DNA from: Larix sibirica
Lineage: Eukaryota; Streptophyta; Pinopsida; Pinales; Pinaceae
Direction: 5' to 3'
Assembly: GCA_004151065.3 (NCBI GenBank)
Contig: NWUY0304086237.1
Coordinates: forward strand, 1,948 to 37,530
DNA: 35,583 nt
Shown: positions 20,888 through 32,443 of the stretch, in pieces
How positions within the stretch are numbered: position 1 is the stretch's first letter
How the letters are laid out: each line of letters starts with the position of its first letter
Made by a program: the position numbers and the translations under genes
The notes under the pieces: model-generated
The model's database searches: none
Told to the model about the DNA's origin: nothing
What the model saw: only the letters and a program-made list of their open reading frames with translations

Positions 20888-22318
20888 CTAAAGAATACTT
20901 TTAGTTCCTCTACCGAAAATGTAAACCCAATTTAGAAGATGTAAAATGTCAAAGTTAGGACCTTGCTCAGAGGTCTCAACATCACACATAGAATGTGTTG
21001 GCTTTCAACCTTGGGTAGCATCCTTCAGTTGCCTTCACACTCTAGTGAACTCCTAGACCATTGTAGGTACTTGCTCCATAAACGGTTGTTTAAGCTAGTC
21101 TCCCTAGTGCTGCATGGTAGTTATTTGACTTTATGATTCATCTGCACATAGGTGTATATGTCTCCATGAAGAGAAAACAATTTTGAGGCAATTGACAGGC
21201 CTATTGGTGGGCATCTCCTCAGAAATACCTAGAGTGACCTAACGTAACTCAGGCCACATCTGTTCTATCTGAAGGTGAACTGCTTATATCTCTGCTTCGG
21301 CCTATTGATGGGCCTCTCATTCAGTATCCTATTCATGCTACACTTCCTCAAACTAGACCTGCAACTATTGGTACGCAACTTGCAGTGCCTCATGGTCTAT
21401 CTCTAACTAACCAACCCTCATCTCGACTTTGTCTGATGTTGTCCTGAGCATTCGTAATAGATTGGCTGTATACCATGTTTTGATATCTGAGGTTTGGGTT
21501 GCTTGGCGAGCAAGTAGCATGTAGGACAAAGGGTTTCCATTGGCTATTTAGGGATCAGACCATGGAGAGGTCTAGACTTCATCTTCCATAGGCCGAGCAT
21601 GGTGATACTCACTGACTATAATGTCCCTTATGTCTTCTTATAAATAGGGCACAATGTATGTGTGCTCTTAACATATCCTGAGCATGGCTTGGCAATTCAC
21701 AAGGTCCTACGCAAACTCATCTAGTTGAGCCATGATAGATAGAGGGTCCAATGAGGATCGAGTTGGTGGAGGGATGAAAGGAATCTATTCGTAGGCTGAG
21801 GGAATACAACTGGTCATAGCATAGTGCCGACCTCCCTTCAATCTCATAAGTTTGGGCTGAATAAATAGGGAGTTTCCACGTACGATCCGATCCGATCCGA
21901 GGGTTGGTTGTTCCTGTGCCACTTCTATAAGCATATAAAGGTCCTAGCAGTCTGAATTCATAGTATATCTGGGAGCTCGTCCCGAAAAGCTAAATAGTGG
22001 TAACCACTAAGCGATTTATAAAGGAAGATAGGGAGAAAGGCAGTTCTAGGTATTCAGGTAGGTAAGGTGGGTAGCAGGCATAAACTGATAAACTGAAAGG
22101 CAGGTATATATATTCCTAGCACCTAGCAGCAATAGAGTGGGTTCTAATTGATTCCGAGTATCATATTGGCTCCTCGGTGGGATAGGTAATAGCGGTACCC
22201 AGAAGGTTCTATGTGGTACCAAGAATAATTCATAGGGTAGTGTATTAGGGTAAAGTATTAATAGACTAGTTGCCATACCTTCTATTCCTGGCAGAAGGTA
22301 AGTGTGGTTGGGCATCAC
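20888..22318 (-). pseudogene. Decayed Gln/Glu-rich coiled-coil reading frame (pseudogene C)
   Basis: A single frame reads leftwards from about 21985, and perhaps 22318, to a TAG at 20890-20888 without needing a frameshift. In-frame ATGs lie at 21847 (MRLKGGRHYAMTSC) and 21733 (MAQLDEFA). The middle part reads as mixed globular sequence (IANGNPLSYMLLARQATQTS); then comes a coiled coil dense in Glu and Gln (LEIDHEALQVAYQ, later AVHLQIEQMWPELR), and a tail with KPTHSMCDVETSEQGPNFDI. I count about 25 internal nonsense codons: 16 TAG, 6 TAA and 3 TGA. Stop density is no lower than chance, so the case rests on the coiled-coil composition and frame continuity. The section above 21985 overlaps a dispersed repeat and may not belong. 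It is likely another transposon gag-like gene, non-functional unless edited. Confidence 0.45.
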
Positions 22319-22560
22319 TCCATCTCCTAGGTTGAAGGCAGTTCTAGTTCTTCTAAAGAATAGCCAAAAGTGGAGTTGTGAAAGAATAGCTATAAGCAGC
22401 AGTTTCTTAAGCCAAGTCCACCTACTCCTTCAACATCCACCCCACATAGCATATAATACATATCGATATACAGACAGCATCTTGTTACTTACGTTGATAT
22501 ACAATTTTAAGAGCATAGTCCAATTGATGTTTAGGAGTTTGAGGAGATGAGGATGAGATA
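22030..22560. repeat. Second site of the 17-18 kb dispersed repeat family
   Basis: GGCAGTTCTAGGTATTCAGG (22040) and GGGCATCACTCCATC then CTCCTAGGTTGAAGGCAG (22312-22343) match the recurring ACTCCCTC/CTAGGGTGAAGGCAG phrases at 17255-17830. The minus-strand 90-codon frame (22318-22046) and a plus-strand 82-codon frame (22302-22550) fall inside; the former is in phase with pseudogene C. Confidence 0.45.
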
Positions 22561-22802
22561 AGGATTACCCAAACAGCCTGGATTGATTTGAGTTTATTGA
22601 TTTAGAACTGACTGGACGGAGGGCACGGCCAGATGGATTAGGAGTCTTACCCTAAGAATAAACCTATAAAACCACCGAACGAGCCCGCCCATTTCCCCCA
22701 GAGGAAAGCAGTCTTTTAATTACAAGCCCCGGGGACCCCAACCCCAGGAAAGAAGGGGTGGACGGATTGATTGATTGAGTAGTAGAAGTAGAAAAGGAGC
22801 AA

Positions 22803-22972
22803 TAGGACAACCAACAAAAGCAGGAGGAACAGTAGAACGACCTGTAGGACAACCTGTAGAGTAAGTTGGACAACCACCAGTAGGACAATCAGTGGGACGA
22901 CGACCTGTAGGACCTGTTAAGTCAGTTGGACGACCTGTTGAGGAAGTAAAACAGTTGGACGACCCGTAGCTA
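22803..22972. repeat. Tandem GGACGACCTGTAG-type repeat (12-base sub-unit)
   Basis: Copies of (A/G)GGAC(A/G)AC-CTGT are packed between 22803 and 22972, with a higher-order period near 60 (GTAAGTTGGACAACC at 22861, GTCAGTTGGACGACC at 22921). On the minus strand the sub-units stay in one frame and would encode Pro-Thr-Gly/Asp-Cys/Arg repeats (RPTDLTGPTGRRPTDCPTGG). There is no convincing start codon, so I call it a repeat rather than a gene. The flanks at 22561-22802 hold nothing recognised. Confidence 0.6.
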
Positions 22973-22985
22973 AACTAGCACAAGC

Positions 22986-24050
22986 CATCACACCAAGAAC
23001 GATATACAACGTTGTGTTACTTACGTTGATGTTAAAGCATACCCCTTCACCATACCCCCCACCTTACTTTTCGTTTTTTATTGGATAGCAGGCACTAGAA
23101 TTAAGAACCTTTTTCTTGTATGGGACGGGAGGGACTTGGCTTCAGACACTTATTATGAATATGATTATGACCCCACCTTGGCATCCGTCCACTCCTTGCT
23201 AACCCTCCCTCCCGCCGGTGACCGCTCTTTTTATTGTTGATTCCCGCCCGGATTGAAGATTTCCGGATTGGTTGAACCACCTAATCTTTGCTCTTGTTTA
23301 TTCGCGGCTATGGGTATTCACGCATAGGTAGCTCCGGTGGTGGGTCTAAAGTTCAATATGTTTTGTTAGGTGCGTGTCTCTTTCGGTCCGTGGTTGGGTC
23401 TCGCTCGGGGTGGTTCGATCGGTCATTCCATCCCTGCAAGTGGCTAGTTCGTCCCGCTTCGCACCTCGTCCCCGTTAGGGCATTCAATCTGTTGGCAGTG
23501 AATAACTCTCAAAGGCATATCTGTCACAATTCGTTGCCCCGTCCGTTGGGCACGACACCCCGCCAGGTTTATATCTGTTGGCTTTCAATCGTCAAAGCAT
23601 CTCCGTAAAAGGTAGGTAGGACCACTCTTTCTCTTCTTGGTTAGTCCTGGCTATTGGCGGTAAGCATAGGTAGGGTTGGTAGGCACGCATAAGTAGGCAG
23701 GTAAAGGTGGGTCTAAAGACTAATAAGGGTTTATAGGAACGAGAGGTAGGAAGGTGGGTCGGATTAGTCGAGCGAAGCAGGAAAGGGAGAAGGAGGAAGG
23801 TGAAAGAAAGGAAAGGGAGAGTCGGCCGGTAAGTCATAAAAAGAGCAAGGATGGAATAATAGATGTAGGTAGGTAGAAAGATAGGTAGAGTAAAAGAAAG
23901 GGCCGGTCTCGCAGGAATGAAATGAAACACTGTTGGAATATATATATTTAATCGTCTCACCTGCCTGCTGCATCGTTGCATCTCTCGAAACGGGCTAAAA
24001 TGCGCTTTTTGGTTGCTTTAACCTGACTTTGAGTCCTTTTTTATTAGTCA
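22986..24050. other. Unassigned sequence with a diverged direct repeat
   Basis: GCATAGGTAG followed by GGTGGGTCTAAAG occurs at 23322-23348 and again at 23665-23719. From about 23690 to 23900 the plus strand is very rich in A and G (GGAAAGGGAGAAGGAGGAAGG near 23780), which makes long Ser/Thr/Leu/Pro-rich minus-strand frames (23981-23592, 129 codons). I reject these as genes. A 106-codon plus frame at 23288-23608 has no recognisable product. Confidence 0.35.
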
Positions 24051-24051
24051 T

Positions 24052-24285
24052 ATGGTCATGGCGGAATACTTCAATGCTGTAGAACGCAGTTTGGTTAAGA
24101 AAGATGGGGCGGTAGAGAAACAAAGAAATTGGAAAAATATTCTTCCAACCTTATTTTATCTCGTCCTGGGTGCGATGAAAAGGAACAGCCTGGTATCCTG
24201 CTACGCTTTTATTTCTAACCTACCGATCTTTGGAGGTAGGTGTGGTTCGTACCTAAGTGGCTTTAAGTGGGGGGGTGTGCAGTAA
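24052..24285 (+). other. Unrecognised 77-codon open frame
   Basis: ATG-started frame ending in TAA, with a basic N-terminal part (KKDGAVEKQRNWKN) and a mildly hydrophobic middle (ILPTLFYLVLGAMKR) that could touch a membrane. No family is recognised and there is no neighbouring gene to suggest a role. It may be a chance frame. Confidence 0.2.
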
Positions 24286-24289
24286 TAAG

Positions 24290-25920
24290 GAAATAGGGCT
24301 GGACCGGGACTTATAACCTTTCACCAGCCGAGTTGATCCAGTCGAAGTAGCAGCACCTAAAGCAACCGAGCGAGGGTGAATGAAGGCTTTAACGAACTAG
24401 TATTCCGCATGCTCTTTTACAGTTAGTTCCCCTCCCCGGTGGCTAGCCTAACAAATATATATGGTCTCCCCACTATCCTATTGCGCCTACCTCCCTTCAC
24501 CCCCGGTGGGAGAATAGCCTATCGTTAATCCGGTGGGAAGCTAGACTAATTGGAAGGATAGGATAGAATTATAGAGTCGCTGCTTCCATGCATAATCCAA
24601 TGGAACTCCCACAACTATCTCTGGGTGGGAGGCATAGAATTAAAGAACTCTATTGGCCGGGTTGGATCCGATAACTACTCGACCTAAGGGAGTGAGGGCC
24701 AGCCAATACAGAGAGGACCATCGGGCGGGTTAACCCTCCTCCCTTAAGGAATGGGGACCCCACTGAGACTAACCTGAACTGAACAGGAGAGCCACCCTCC
24801 TTATTCTAGTTCTAATCGGAATTCAACAACGATTGATGTTATACCGGCCAATAAAAACAAATTGTATTGCCTCGGAGACAGGTGAGAGGAGCAGTAAGAA
24901 TATCCATCACGGGGGACTTTCAAACCTACCGGGGGTGAGAAGGAAGGAATTTAGCCCCTAAGGCCGGATCTCGACCTAGACCAATTTAGCCAGGGAGTTC
25001 TAGCTGTATTCCTCTATCCAGGGCGACAAATTCGAAGTCTTCATTTGGGGTTGACCGGAACCACTTACTTATGGGGCAACCTATCTTATCTTTAGTATTT
25101 GAATCTTGATCCTCCAACTAATATTGTCACTTTGTGAATATGCCACGGGGACTACTATTATAAAAGAACCTTAATATTTATAGGAAGGATTTTTTTACCT
25201 CCCCCCCCCTTTCAAGTGGTGCCTATTCCAGATGGTAATCTTCCTGAGAACCTCTCAACCGTTTAGATTGGACCTTTATAGATTTTATTTCTTTATTCCA
25301 TCTTTTTATTATGCTGCCCGCCCTGACTTTATGAAAATGATTAATTACCTTCTTTACAATAAGCACTCCCGTATTTGCACAACCCCAGGAATGTTAAACC
25401 CCTTCCAAAATAAACCAACTCTTCACCACATGCCCGCCCTTATCGCATGGATTTAGGTAAGACTTGGTTCAGCCTACAGAAATAATTGAAGTTGGAAAGC
25501 TAAGTAGTGGAATCGTTGGGACTGCCCTCTTTGATAGATTCGCTACAGCCAGATTTATGGGGGTTTGGTGGCACTGAGAGCATTACTATTCACTTTATAT
25601 GCCTACGCTAGATAGATATTTATGAATTGATTTCTCTATGTATGGTAGTGTGTGACCTATAATGATCACCTGGACTTTTTATATTACCAGTTATCCCTTT
25701 AACCCTCAATCCGGTCTTCTTGGCCTATTCACTTACAGCACCTGGATATGAGATGGGAGGGCTTGGGCACTTGGACCTTCAGTCTCACTAACAACCGGTG
25801 CTACTCCCCATTGCTGACTGGCATTCCCTGACAAGCGTGAATGAAACCATGGTGTCTGTCGATGATCATCCTAAACAGGTGCATTGTAAGTAAAGAATCT
25901 TCATTCTTAGCACTGTTCCG
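24290..25920. other. Unassigned sequence with GGTGGGA repeats and homopolymers
   Basis: CCCCGGTGG/CCGGTGGGA-type phrases recur at 24434, 24500, 24530 and 24624, each followed by an AGCTAGACTA or GCATAGAATTA word, suggesting an old repeat with a spacing of tens of bases. A T7 run and a C9 run lie at 25190-25209. A 74-codon plus frame at 25232-25456 is unrecognised. Nothing else supports a gene. Confidence 0.35.
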
Positions 25921-25924
25921 AACC

Positions 25925-26010
25925 GTTAAGCCAAGCCGAGTAGCACAGTTGAATAGCGCACCATCCAAGTGAAGTAGCCCAGTTTAGTATCCCAGCCAAG
26001 GTAGGCACTC
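25925..26010. repeat. Short tandem CCAAG-AGTAG-CAGTT repeat
   Basis: GCCAAGCCGAGTAGCACAGTT is followed by TCCAAGTGAAGTAGCCCAGTT and then the partial GCCAAGGTAG, about 30-34 bases apart. Confidence 0.55.
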
Positions 26011-26401
26011 CTGTTCCTTAGGGGTAAGCTGTGTGGGGATGTTGCCCGTGTGTGGGACTGAGATTAAAACTAGGATGTAGAGATCAAGACGATCTATATA
26101 GTATGCTTAGTCAATAGAATTAGCTGCTGGAATAAAAGTGATCAAGTTAACTCATAAGAATGCTACGGTGCCCTGCTATTCTAATACGATCAACTTTGCA
26201 AAATCTTATGGTTACGCAGCCTCAAGCAAAGTGTTGCTTTTGGCTGGTGATTCATGAATTGGCCAAGTGAATTACTGACTCTCGGTTCCTTTAATTAAGA
26301 TGGGCTGATGCCCGCAGCAGAGGATCGCATTGAAAGGTTGAAATTCGTGAATTGGTGACCTTGAGTAAAAGCGAGCTTGCCACGTATTCATTCATAGACT
26401 G
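26011..26401. other. No recognisable gene
   Basis: Unassigned. The phrase GGTTGAAATTCGTGAATTGG at 26336 recalls small-subunit rRNA, but the surroundings do not match and I do not call it. Confidence 0.35.
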
Positions 26402-26540
26402 CTCTTCACCGACGATGTCTTATTGGGCCTGCTGAGGAAGGGACACATGCAAATATATAAAGTCCAAACACTCTTCACCCAACTAAGCTACTTGACAAGG
26501 AAAAGGAAGAGACACATGTGCATATGTAAGCTTAGAACTA
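26402..26540. repeat. Two-copy tandem repeat, period 69
   Basis: CTCTTCACC at 26402 and 26471, and GGAAG(G/A)GACACATG at 26436 and 26505, keep the same 69-base offset; both copies end in a CATAT(G/A)-type A/T stretch and AAG. Confidence 0.7.
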
Positions 26541-27822
26541 AGCCTGATCTAGCAAATTGACAGACGTATATGTTAGCACTGGGCAACCCAAAGAAACAAG
26601 GGAATCAGCAGGAGCAACGACTAGGGAGGCATATACTAGGGGGGGAAGCTCAAAACCCTGGCACTGAGGAATCCTGGCAGAGAGAAACTTCTTGATGAGC
26701 AGCTGTAGTCCACACTCTCTCCTCTCACAAACTGTTTATGTTGGCCATGGAGCAATCAAAGCCTTCCCGTCAACATATCGTCTGTTGGCTGCTAATGGCT
26801 GCTATTGATTTAACCTCAAACTATGTGGTGCGGCCATCATTGGAACACTTGGAGCACTTAGAGCACCTGTAGCAACACTTGTTTGTAGAGCAGCAACACC
26901 CGGGCTTGGAGCAACACTTATAGCACCTTAAGACTTATAGCACCTTCTTAATGAATCCCGGAGAGAAACATTATGAAAGGGTATATTTTTATTTGAAAAA
27001 AAAGACACTGATGGATAGAGTTTTTTTAGTCTGACCCCATCAAAAGATGCAATTTGCTTATCCAAAACTAGTGAATTAGTAATTTTTTTTTCATTATACT
27101 CCTCAACAACTTCTCGACGATGGCCCTATAGCTTATCTCATAAAGTAACCAACATGGATATGGATGGCTCCAATAATGTATGTCTTCAGGTTTATATGGG
27201 GAACCTGAGATTCTCCTTCCTCCATGCACCCGTGAGGATTATTACCCTTATTCATAGATTCTCCTTCCTCTCGGCGAAGTGGGCCTGTTTATAGAGATGC
27301 GAGTCCAAGTGAAACTTAGATATGCAAGTTTGGTCAATCCTCAATCGAAAAATCCTGCCCCCCATGTAGGGAAACTTCAGGAAATGGCCTATTTAAGTTA
27401 ACTTAATGTTGTTGAAACATAAGTAAGTAATAAGCATCGTTATTGCATCCAGTGCTGTAGGAACCCGCTGTTTTTTTTCTCTATATAGGTAAGCCCCGCC
27501 CTGCTGCCCCTTCCCGGAAACATGTAAGTCTCCTCCCCCTGCTCTCCGTAGGGGTTATTATCTGTGGCACCCTCCCCTCCATAGCAGTAAGTACAAGCAC
27601 TTCATTTAGACTACTTGCTTTCATCTTTAGAGTAGCCATACTACTGGCACTCAATACTATTAGCTGTAGTAGTTTGTAGAGTAGCTGTAAGTCCACATGC
27701 ACTAAGGCCGCCATAGAGCGTTCGAGCCAAGTGAAAGTCTCCATTCTTTTCATAATTACTACACTAGCTTGAAAGACTGCTTGTCTGTAGAGTAAGGTTG
27801 TTCATATGTATACAACTTATTC
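26541..27822. repeat. GGAGCACTT/TAGCAACACT repeat, then unassigned sequence
   Basis: At 26838-26950 about eight short units alternate AGCACTT, AGCACCT and AGCAACACTT (for example GGAGCACTTAGAGCACCTG). From 26951 to 27822 there are A and T homopolymers (26994, 27013, 27082) and TGTAGAGTA words (27675, 27786). A 90-codon minus frame (27753-27481) is unrecognised. Confidence 0.5.
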
Positions 27823-28105
27823 TTCGCTTTAGCTCAGCTAAGTAGTGCCTTTTTATTTCCAATAATCAAATAGGAAGAGATATAATATAAATGCATAGCT
27901 TTTCACTTACGCTCTGCTTTATACGTGCTCTTTCTTCCTAATAATAAAGAATAAGGGGCAATATTACTACATATAATGGCATACTTCGCTTTCGCTCAGA
28001 AGTGCCTCTTTATTTTCAATATAACGTAGACAACTTATAGCTGACGCTCAGGGGACTTTCACTTACGCTCAGCTCTATGCCTCTTTCCTTCTAATAATGA
28101 CTGGG
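27823..28105. repeat. Two-copy tandem repeat, period about 162
   Basis: TTCGCTTTAGCTCAG (27823) and TTCGCTTTCGCTCAG (27985) start two copies. Each continues with AGTGCCT-TTTATTT-CAATA, then TTTCACTTACGCTC-GCT and TTCCT-CTAATAAT. The second copy has lost about 30 bases. Confidence 0.7.
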
Positions 28106-28800
28106 GCTGGCAGTGAGACTACTGGCAATGGATCGGCTGCTATGACCCGCTGGCAGATGAGACAACTGGCTATGTTTCATAGTTTTAGTTATAGTTAATG
28201 TGAAGGCTGCTTCGCCTTGATGATAGTGTGAGCTCAGGCTTAACTACAAACAACTAATTATAAGAACTAAGATTGAATTACTTAATTGCAACAATCGGGA
28301 CTCAAAGTTGAGCAACTTAACTTACAGCTGTAAAGTAACATCATTAATATAGCTTATAGGTATAATATAGATATATATATATTATACAGGTATGAGTTCT
28401 TAGTGCGTTTGGACTACAGACTTTCCTACTAGAAAACTAATAGAAGAGGAGCTTGTGGAATAAATTGAAACTTATTACGTCAATAGAATGAGTACTTAAA
28501 AAAAAGGGATGCTTCCTATTCCTATTAGATCAGATCGGTAGTTAGCTCATTCTGGTTCAGAGAGCTTTCCTTCAACTATGGCTTCCTAATATAATAGAAG
28601 AAAGCCACTACTTAATTGAAGAGAAAAAAACTACTGTTTCCAACTCTTGCTCTGAAATTGAAATAGAAAAAATAGATCTCAATAGAATAACTACTATAAA
28701 AAGTTGAGCTGACATTCCTATAGAAGAACAAGCTGACTGTCCGGGTAACAATAACTGGTAGCCTGCAAAATAGAGATAAGATAAAAACTAGCTCCGACTT
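28106..28800. other. AT-rich unassigned sequence
   Basis: Contains an AT microsatellite (ATATAGATATATATATATTAT, 28366-28386) and repeated AATAGAA and ACTACT words at 28600-28700. No gene or clear repeat period. Confidence 0.4.
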
Positions 28801-30720
28801 ATTCCACTAGGATAAAAAAGGATAAAGATGCCTGTTCTCCTCCATCAATTTACTTTCTGCTCCATCGAACTGTTTTCAAAAGCTAGAAGCTATAAATGGA
28901 GCGCACATTCATTCTGCATTCAGCCAGTTCTGCTTGTGGAGCCTCGTGGAACGAGCAACTATATATGGCACGAAAAGAAGAAATTGGTATTCCCTATTTT
29001 AGAAAGAAGGAAGTGCAAACTTGATGGTTCCTTAAAGCCAAACCAAGGAGTGCTTTCTTAACTCGAGAAACTGATGCTTTTTTATTGAAACGAACTTACA
29101 GTTCCAAAGCGCACACCCTCCATAAGAATTAGTTGCTTGCTCACAAAAAGGAAAGCGCTACCTAAGAACTGGCAAAGCTGGAAAGAATACATCCCTAAAC
29201 CACTAAAGGGGAGTAAAAGAGCTGGTTTACTGCTCTATTATTTCAAGAAGGAAGCTCGAACTCAATTGCTCATTACTGGTTTAGCGATAAAGGCTTCCCG
29301 AACTCGAGAGACTATTGCATCTTTATTTCTCTATGTCCGGTTCCATCGGCTTGCTGAACTCGAAAGCTGGAAGTGGAACTTGCCTACTTTTTTCCAGCTC
29401 GAGCGAGGAGCTCTTCCCAACATTGAGTTGGACTGCTGCTTTTATATTTCCACGCGCCCTACCTATTGCGTCTCCGGCCGAGAACTATTATATATTTTAA
29501 GCGTACTTCCGACCTTCGATCTCGAGAGCTGGAACTGGCAACTTGATCCGACCTTAAAGCCAATACGAGGATATCTTACTAAAGCCGAGTAAATTCTACT
29601 ACTTTTTTATAGATGCGCTTACAATTAAGTACTTGCTATATACTTTCAAAAACCTAAGTTCATATTTGCAACCATAGCAGAAGTCATGCACAAAACAAAA
29701 GAAAGTAAAATATATTTATTCAGTCTAAAATGAAATTGAAGTGAAAAGGACAGGTTGCCCATATAAAGAGTCTTTACACAAAGCGAGTCAAAGAAACTTC
29801 ATTTCTGTACATAAATTGGAAAAAGCTAATACTATACTGTCTCAAAACAGGGAAAGTTCTTATTCAGTATACCTCAAAGAGCTGGTTCTGCAATCAGAGG
29901 AAAGTTCCAGTTCATAAATACAAAACCCTAAGGGAGAAAGAAAGACTTACTAAAAAAGAAAGCGAGTCAAAGATTCGTATTCATTTTTGAAACGGGATTC
30001 AATTCTGTAGTTGCGACCTACGAAGTCGTACTAGCCTACTTCTTTCAAGCGCACATTCCAGGAGTGGAGGCAAAGATTATGATTCGGTCTCAAATCCCAT
30101 TCAAATTAAGAGAGCAAACCACTCAAAGAGGAATAAAGTACTTACTCCTCAAAACGAGGGAAGGAGCTAGTTAGGTGATAATATATAAGATGAGGGGAGC
30201 TACGGGAAAGAGCTAATTTCTTTCTATAATTAAAGTTCTATAATCTGCCCTCCTTTTCTCGGTACTCAGAAAGGAGAAAAAGGTTGGTGCTTTCAGGATG
30301 ATTCGAGTCAATCTTCCCAAAGCCGAGGGAAAATTTGATCTCCTTCTATATCCAATTTCTAGTTCATTGAGCCAACACAGAACACTAAAGGGGAGAACTA
30401 TTACTTGTTTTCAAAAAAGTTCCTACGCTATTTTCCTGCTCTGAACGAAACTAGAAAGGATAGAAGCTAGGACTCGATCCCTACTTAAGGACTCACCGAA
30501 AAGCTCTTCCCAAAATAAAACTGATTGACCATTCCTGACTTCGAGGAGAAAAAGCTAGCTATAGAAAAGAACTAGTCATGAAAAGATGAGTCTTCTTTTC
30601 AACTTGAAAGGAGGGGAAGGAAACCAAGCTAACTAGCTTAGGCTTGGCCACCCCGGAAAAAAGAAAGCTAGAGAGCTCGGGCTTGGCTACCCCTGATTCA
30701 GCAAAGGTTGGTGCCGTTGA
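28801..30720. repeat. Long array of eroded CTCGAG/AGCTGG-type repeats
   Basis: Words such as GAACTCGAGAG, CTCGAAAGCTGGAAG, CTCGAGAGCTGGAACTGG and AAAGCCGAGG recur across about 1.9 kb. The best pair is GCAAACTTGATGG-TCCTTAAAGCCAA (29016) with GCAACTTGATCCG-CCTTAAAGCCAA (29539). A later pair is GGCTTGGCCACCCC (30641) with GGCTTGGCTACCCC (30682). The 151-codon plus frame at 29137-29592 sits inside and itself shows repeated ESWKW/ESWNWQ and LKP-RG phrases; I treat it as repeat-derived because its start is not conventional and no family fits. Confidence 0.5.
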
Positions 30721-32443
30721 TTTCCCTCCCAGCCCTAATAAACATCCTTTGTTCTTCATTATTCGACCCATGCTTGGGGGCTCCGACAGTCAAGAATCAA
30801 TATCTAAATATATGGCTCCCTGGGGGGTCTTGGGGGCTTGCCACCCAGCTTATTTAAGATCTCGGAAAATTGATATAAAGAAAGGGGTGGGTTAAAAGAC
30901 GGATTGATACTATCCTTCCGGGCACATCTATATAGCCCCCCTGCCTTTTATTTGGGATACAAGGAATACCCGGAAGTGAAAAGATAGGTAAAACTATCCA
31001 TGATTGGGATTCATTCATTGGAAACAAGGATTGAAACCCAGCCAAAGTAGAGGAAAACTAGGCTATGCTCCCTTAAGGAAATTCATACCACAGGTGCTAT
31101 ATCCCTCGATTCTACCATGGAAATGAGCTCTAGAGGCGCTTCAACATCGAAGTAAAGTAAATTATGTGGCATGCGGATGGGGATACGTGCCCTTCCCGCT
31201 GGGTCTCAACGGTAACGTAAATAATAAGATAAGGTGCATGATTGCATGCTTGCTTTCAATTAGCCATTTCCAGATGGCATACAAATAAGGTAGTATAAAT
31301 AAATAACCACATATATATATGCTAGCTGCTAACATCAATTGGTGTTTTGCGGCTGCCTCTATTACTAGCTTAATACTGAATTGCTGAGTTCGGAATGGTC
31401 GTAGTCGACTTGGGGAAACGAGATATTAAGGTCGCCACCTTCTTCATGGTTGGTTGGCATCTGAACTGAATAAAGGTATTGCATAACCAATTCCAATGTC
31501 GATGTTGCCGGATCGACAAACGAGATAGAATATAGTCCGTGGAAAGAAAGGGCCACCTAAACTACTATGTAAGGTGTGAGCTTATCTGTAAATATAGCTT
31601 TTTCCCCTTCCGGGTACCCTATCTATTTCCATTCTCCCCCTTCTTACAAATGGGCACTTATTTCAAAACAAAAATAGTCATATTGGCCCAAATTGGGGAG
31701 TAGCTGTGGTAGGGGCGGCAGACGGCACCAATTTACTCTCGGTGAATCAGCCAGCATTGATCACGGTTTCGGGGAAGGATACATCAGGCAAATCGGCCAC
31801 TACTTATACACTACCTATACTGGCACAAACACAACTTCGCTTGAGCTGTCGGTCGCAGCTGGGGATTTACAGGGGAAATCAATTCCAAAGAAAGGACGGG
31901 ACAAGGGCCGCCCCAACATAGGTGCAAAAAAGCTCTCAATTCTTTAAGGAACAACCAAGTTTGTTTTTAGAAGCGAATGAACAACCACTTCAATTACGAA
32001 TTAACGAGTTAAATCACAACCAAATTAACAAGGCGCCTCTCCTCTCACTATTCCCAGTGATCAAAGGTGCCCCGCTACTCCCAATCCCCCATTCTCCGAG
32101 CGGCACGGACGAGCATCATATACAGTATAGCACTGGATACCCGCTCGGCACGAACCAATCTTCTCGTCACTATCTTATTTTGCCCCATCTTATCCCTATA
32201 CCACCTATTAAGGATATAAGCAAGGCTTTTTTCTCCCACCCTGAAACAATAGCGCCGCTACCCACTAATAAATAAATAAAACGGGCTGGACACTTGAGAG
32301 ACCCTTAATAGATAAAACGGGAGGAGCACTTCGACCCTTATTCAGGTAGGTCTTACTATTTGGATACGCATTTTTAATAGGAAGTTGAAACCTTCATTAA
32401 CTGTTGAGGGTGAATAGAAAGTTCCATATCTGGAGTAGAGAGA
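30721..32443. other. Unassigned sequence with a long nearly open plus-strand frame at 31640-32275
   Basis: One plus frame is open from about 31640 to 32275 except for a single TAG at 31919-31921. Its first half contains NWGVAVVGAADGTNLLSVNQ and SGKDTSGKSATTYTLPILAQ; its second half (31922-32275) is Pro/His/Leu-rich and ends in TAA. The first half reads like protein but matches no mitochondrial family I know. It could be a chance frame or a remnant of an inserted gene. A 63-codon minus frame (31556-31365) is also unrecognised. Confidence 0.25.

Noticed and set aside
23592-23981. 129-codon minus frame
   Set aside because: Arises from a purine-rich plus strand; low-complexity Ser/Pro/Leu/Phe composition and an overlapping frame of similar type.
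26330-26370. GGTTGAAATTCGTGAATTGG resembling small-subunit rRNA
   Set aside because: No neighbouring small-subunit landmarks; match too short.
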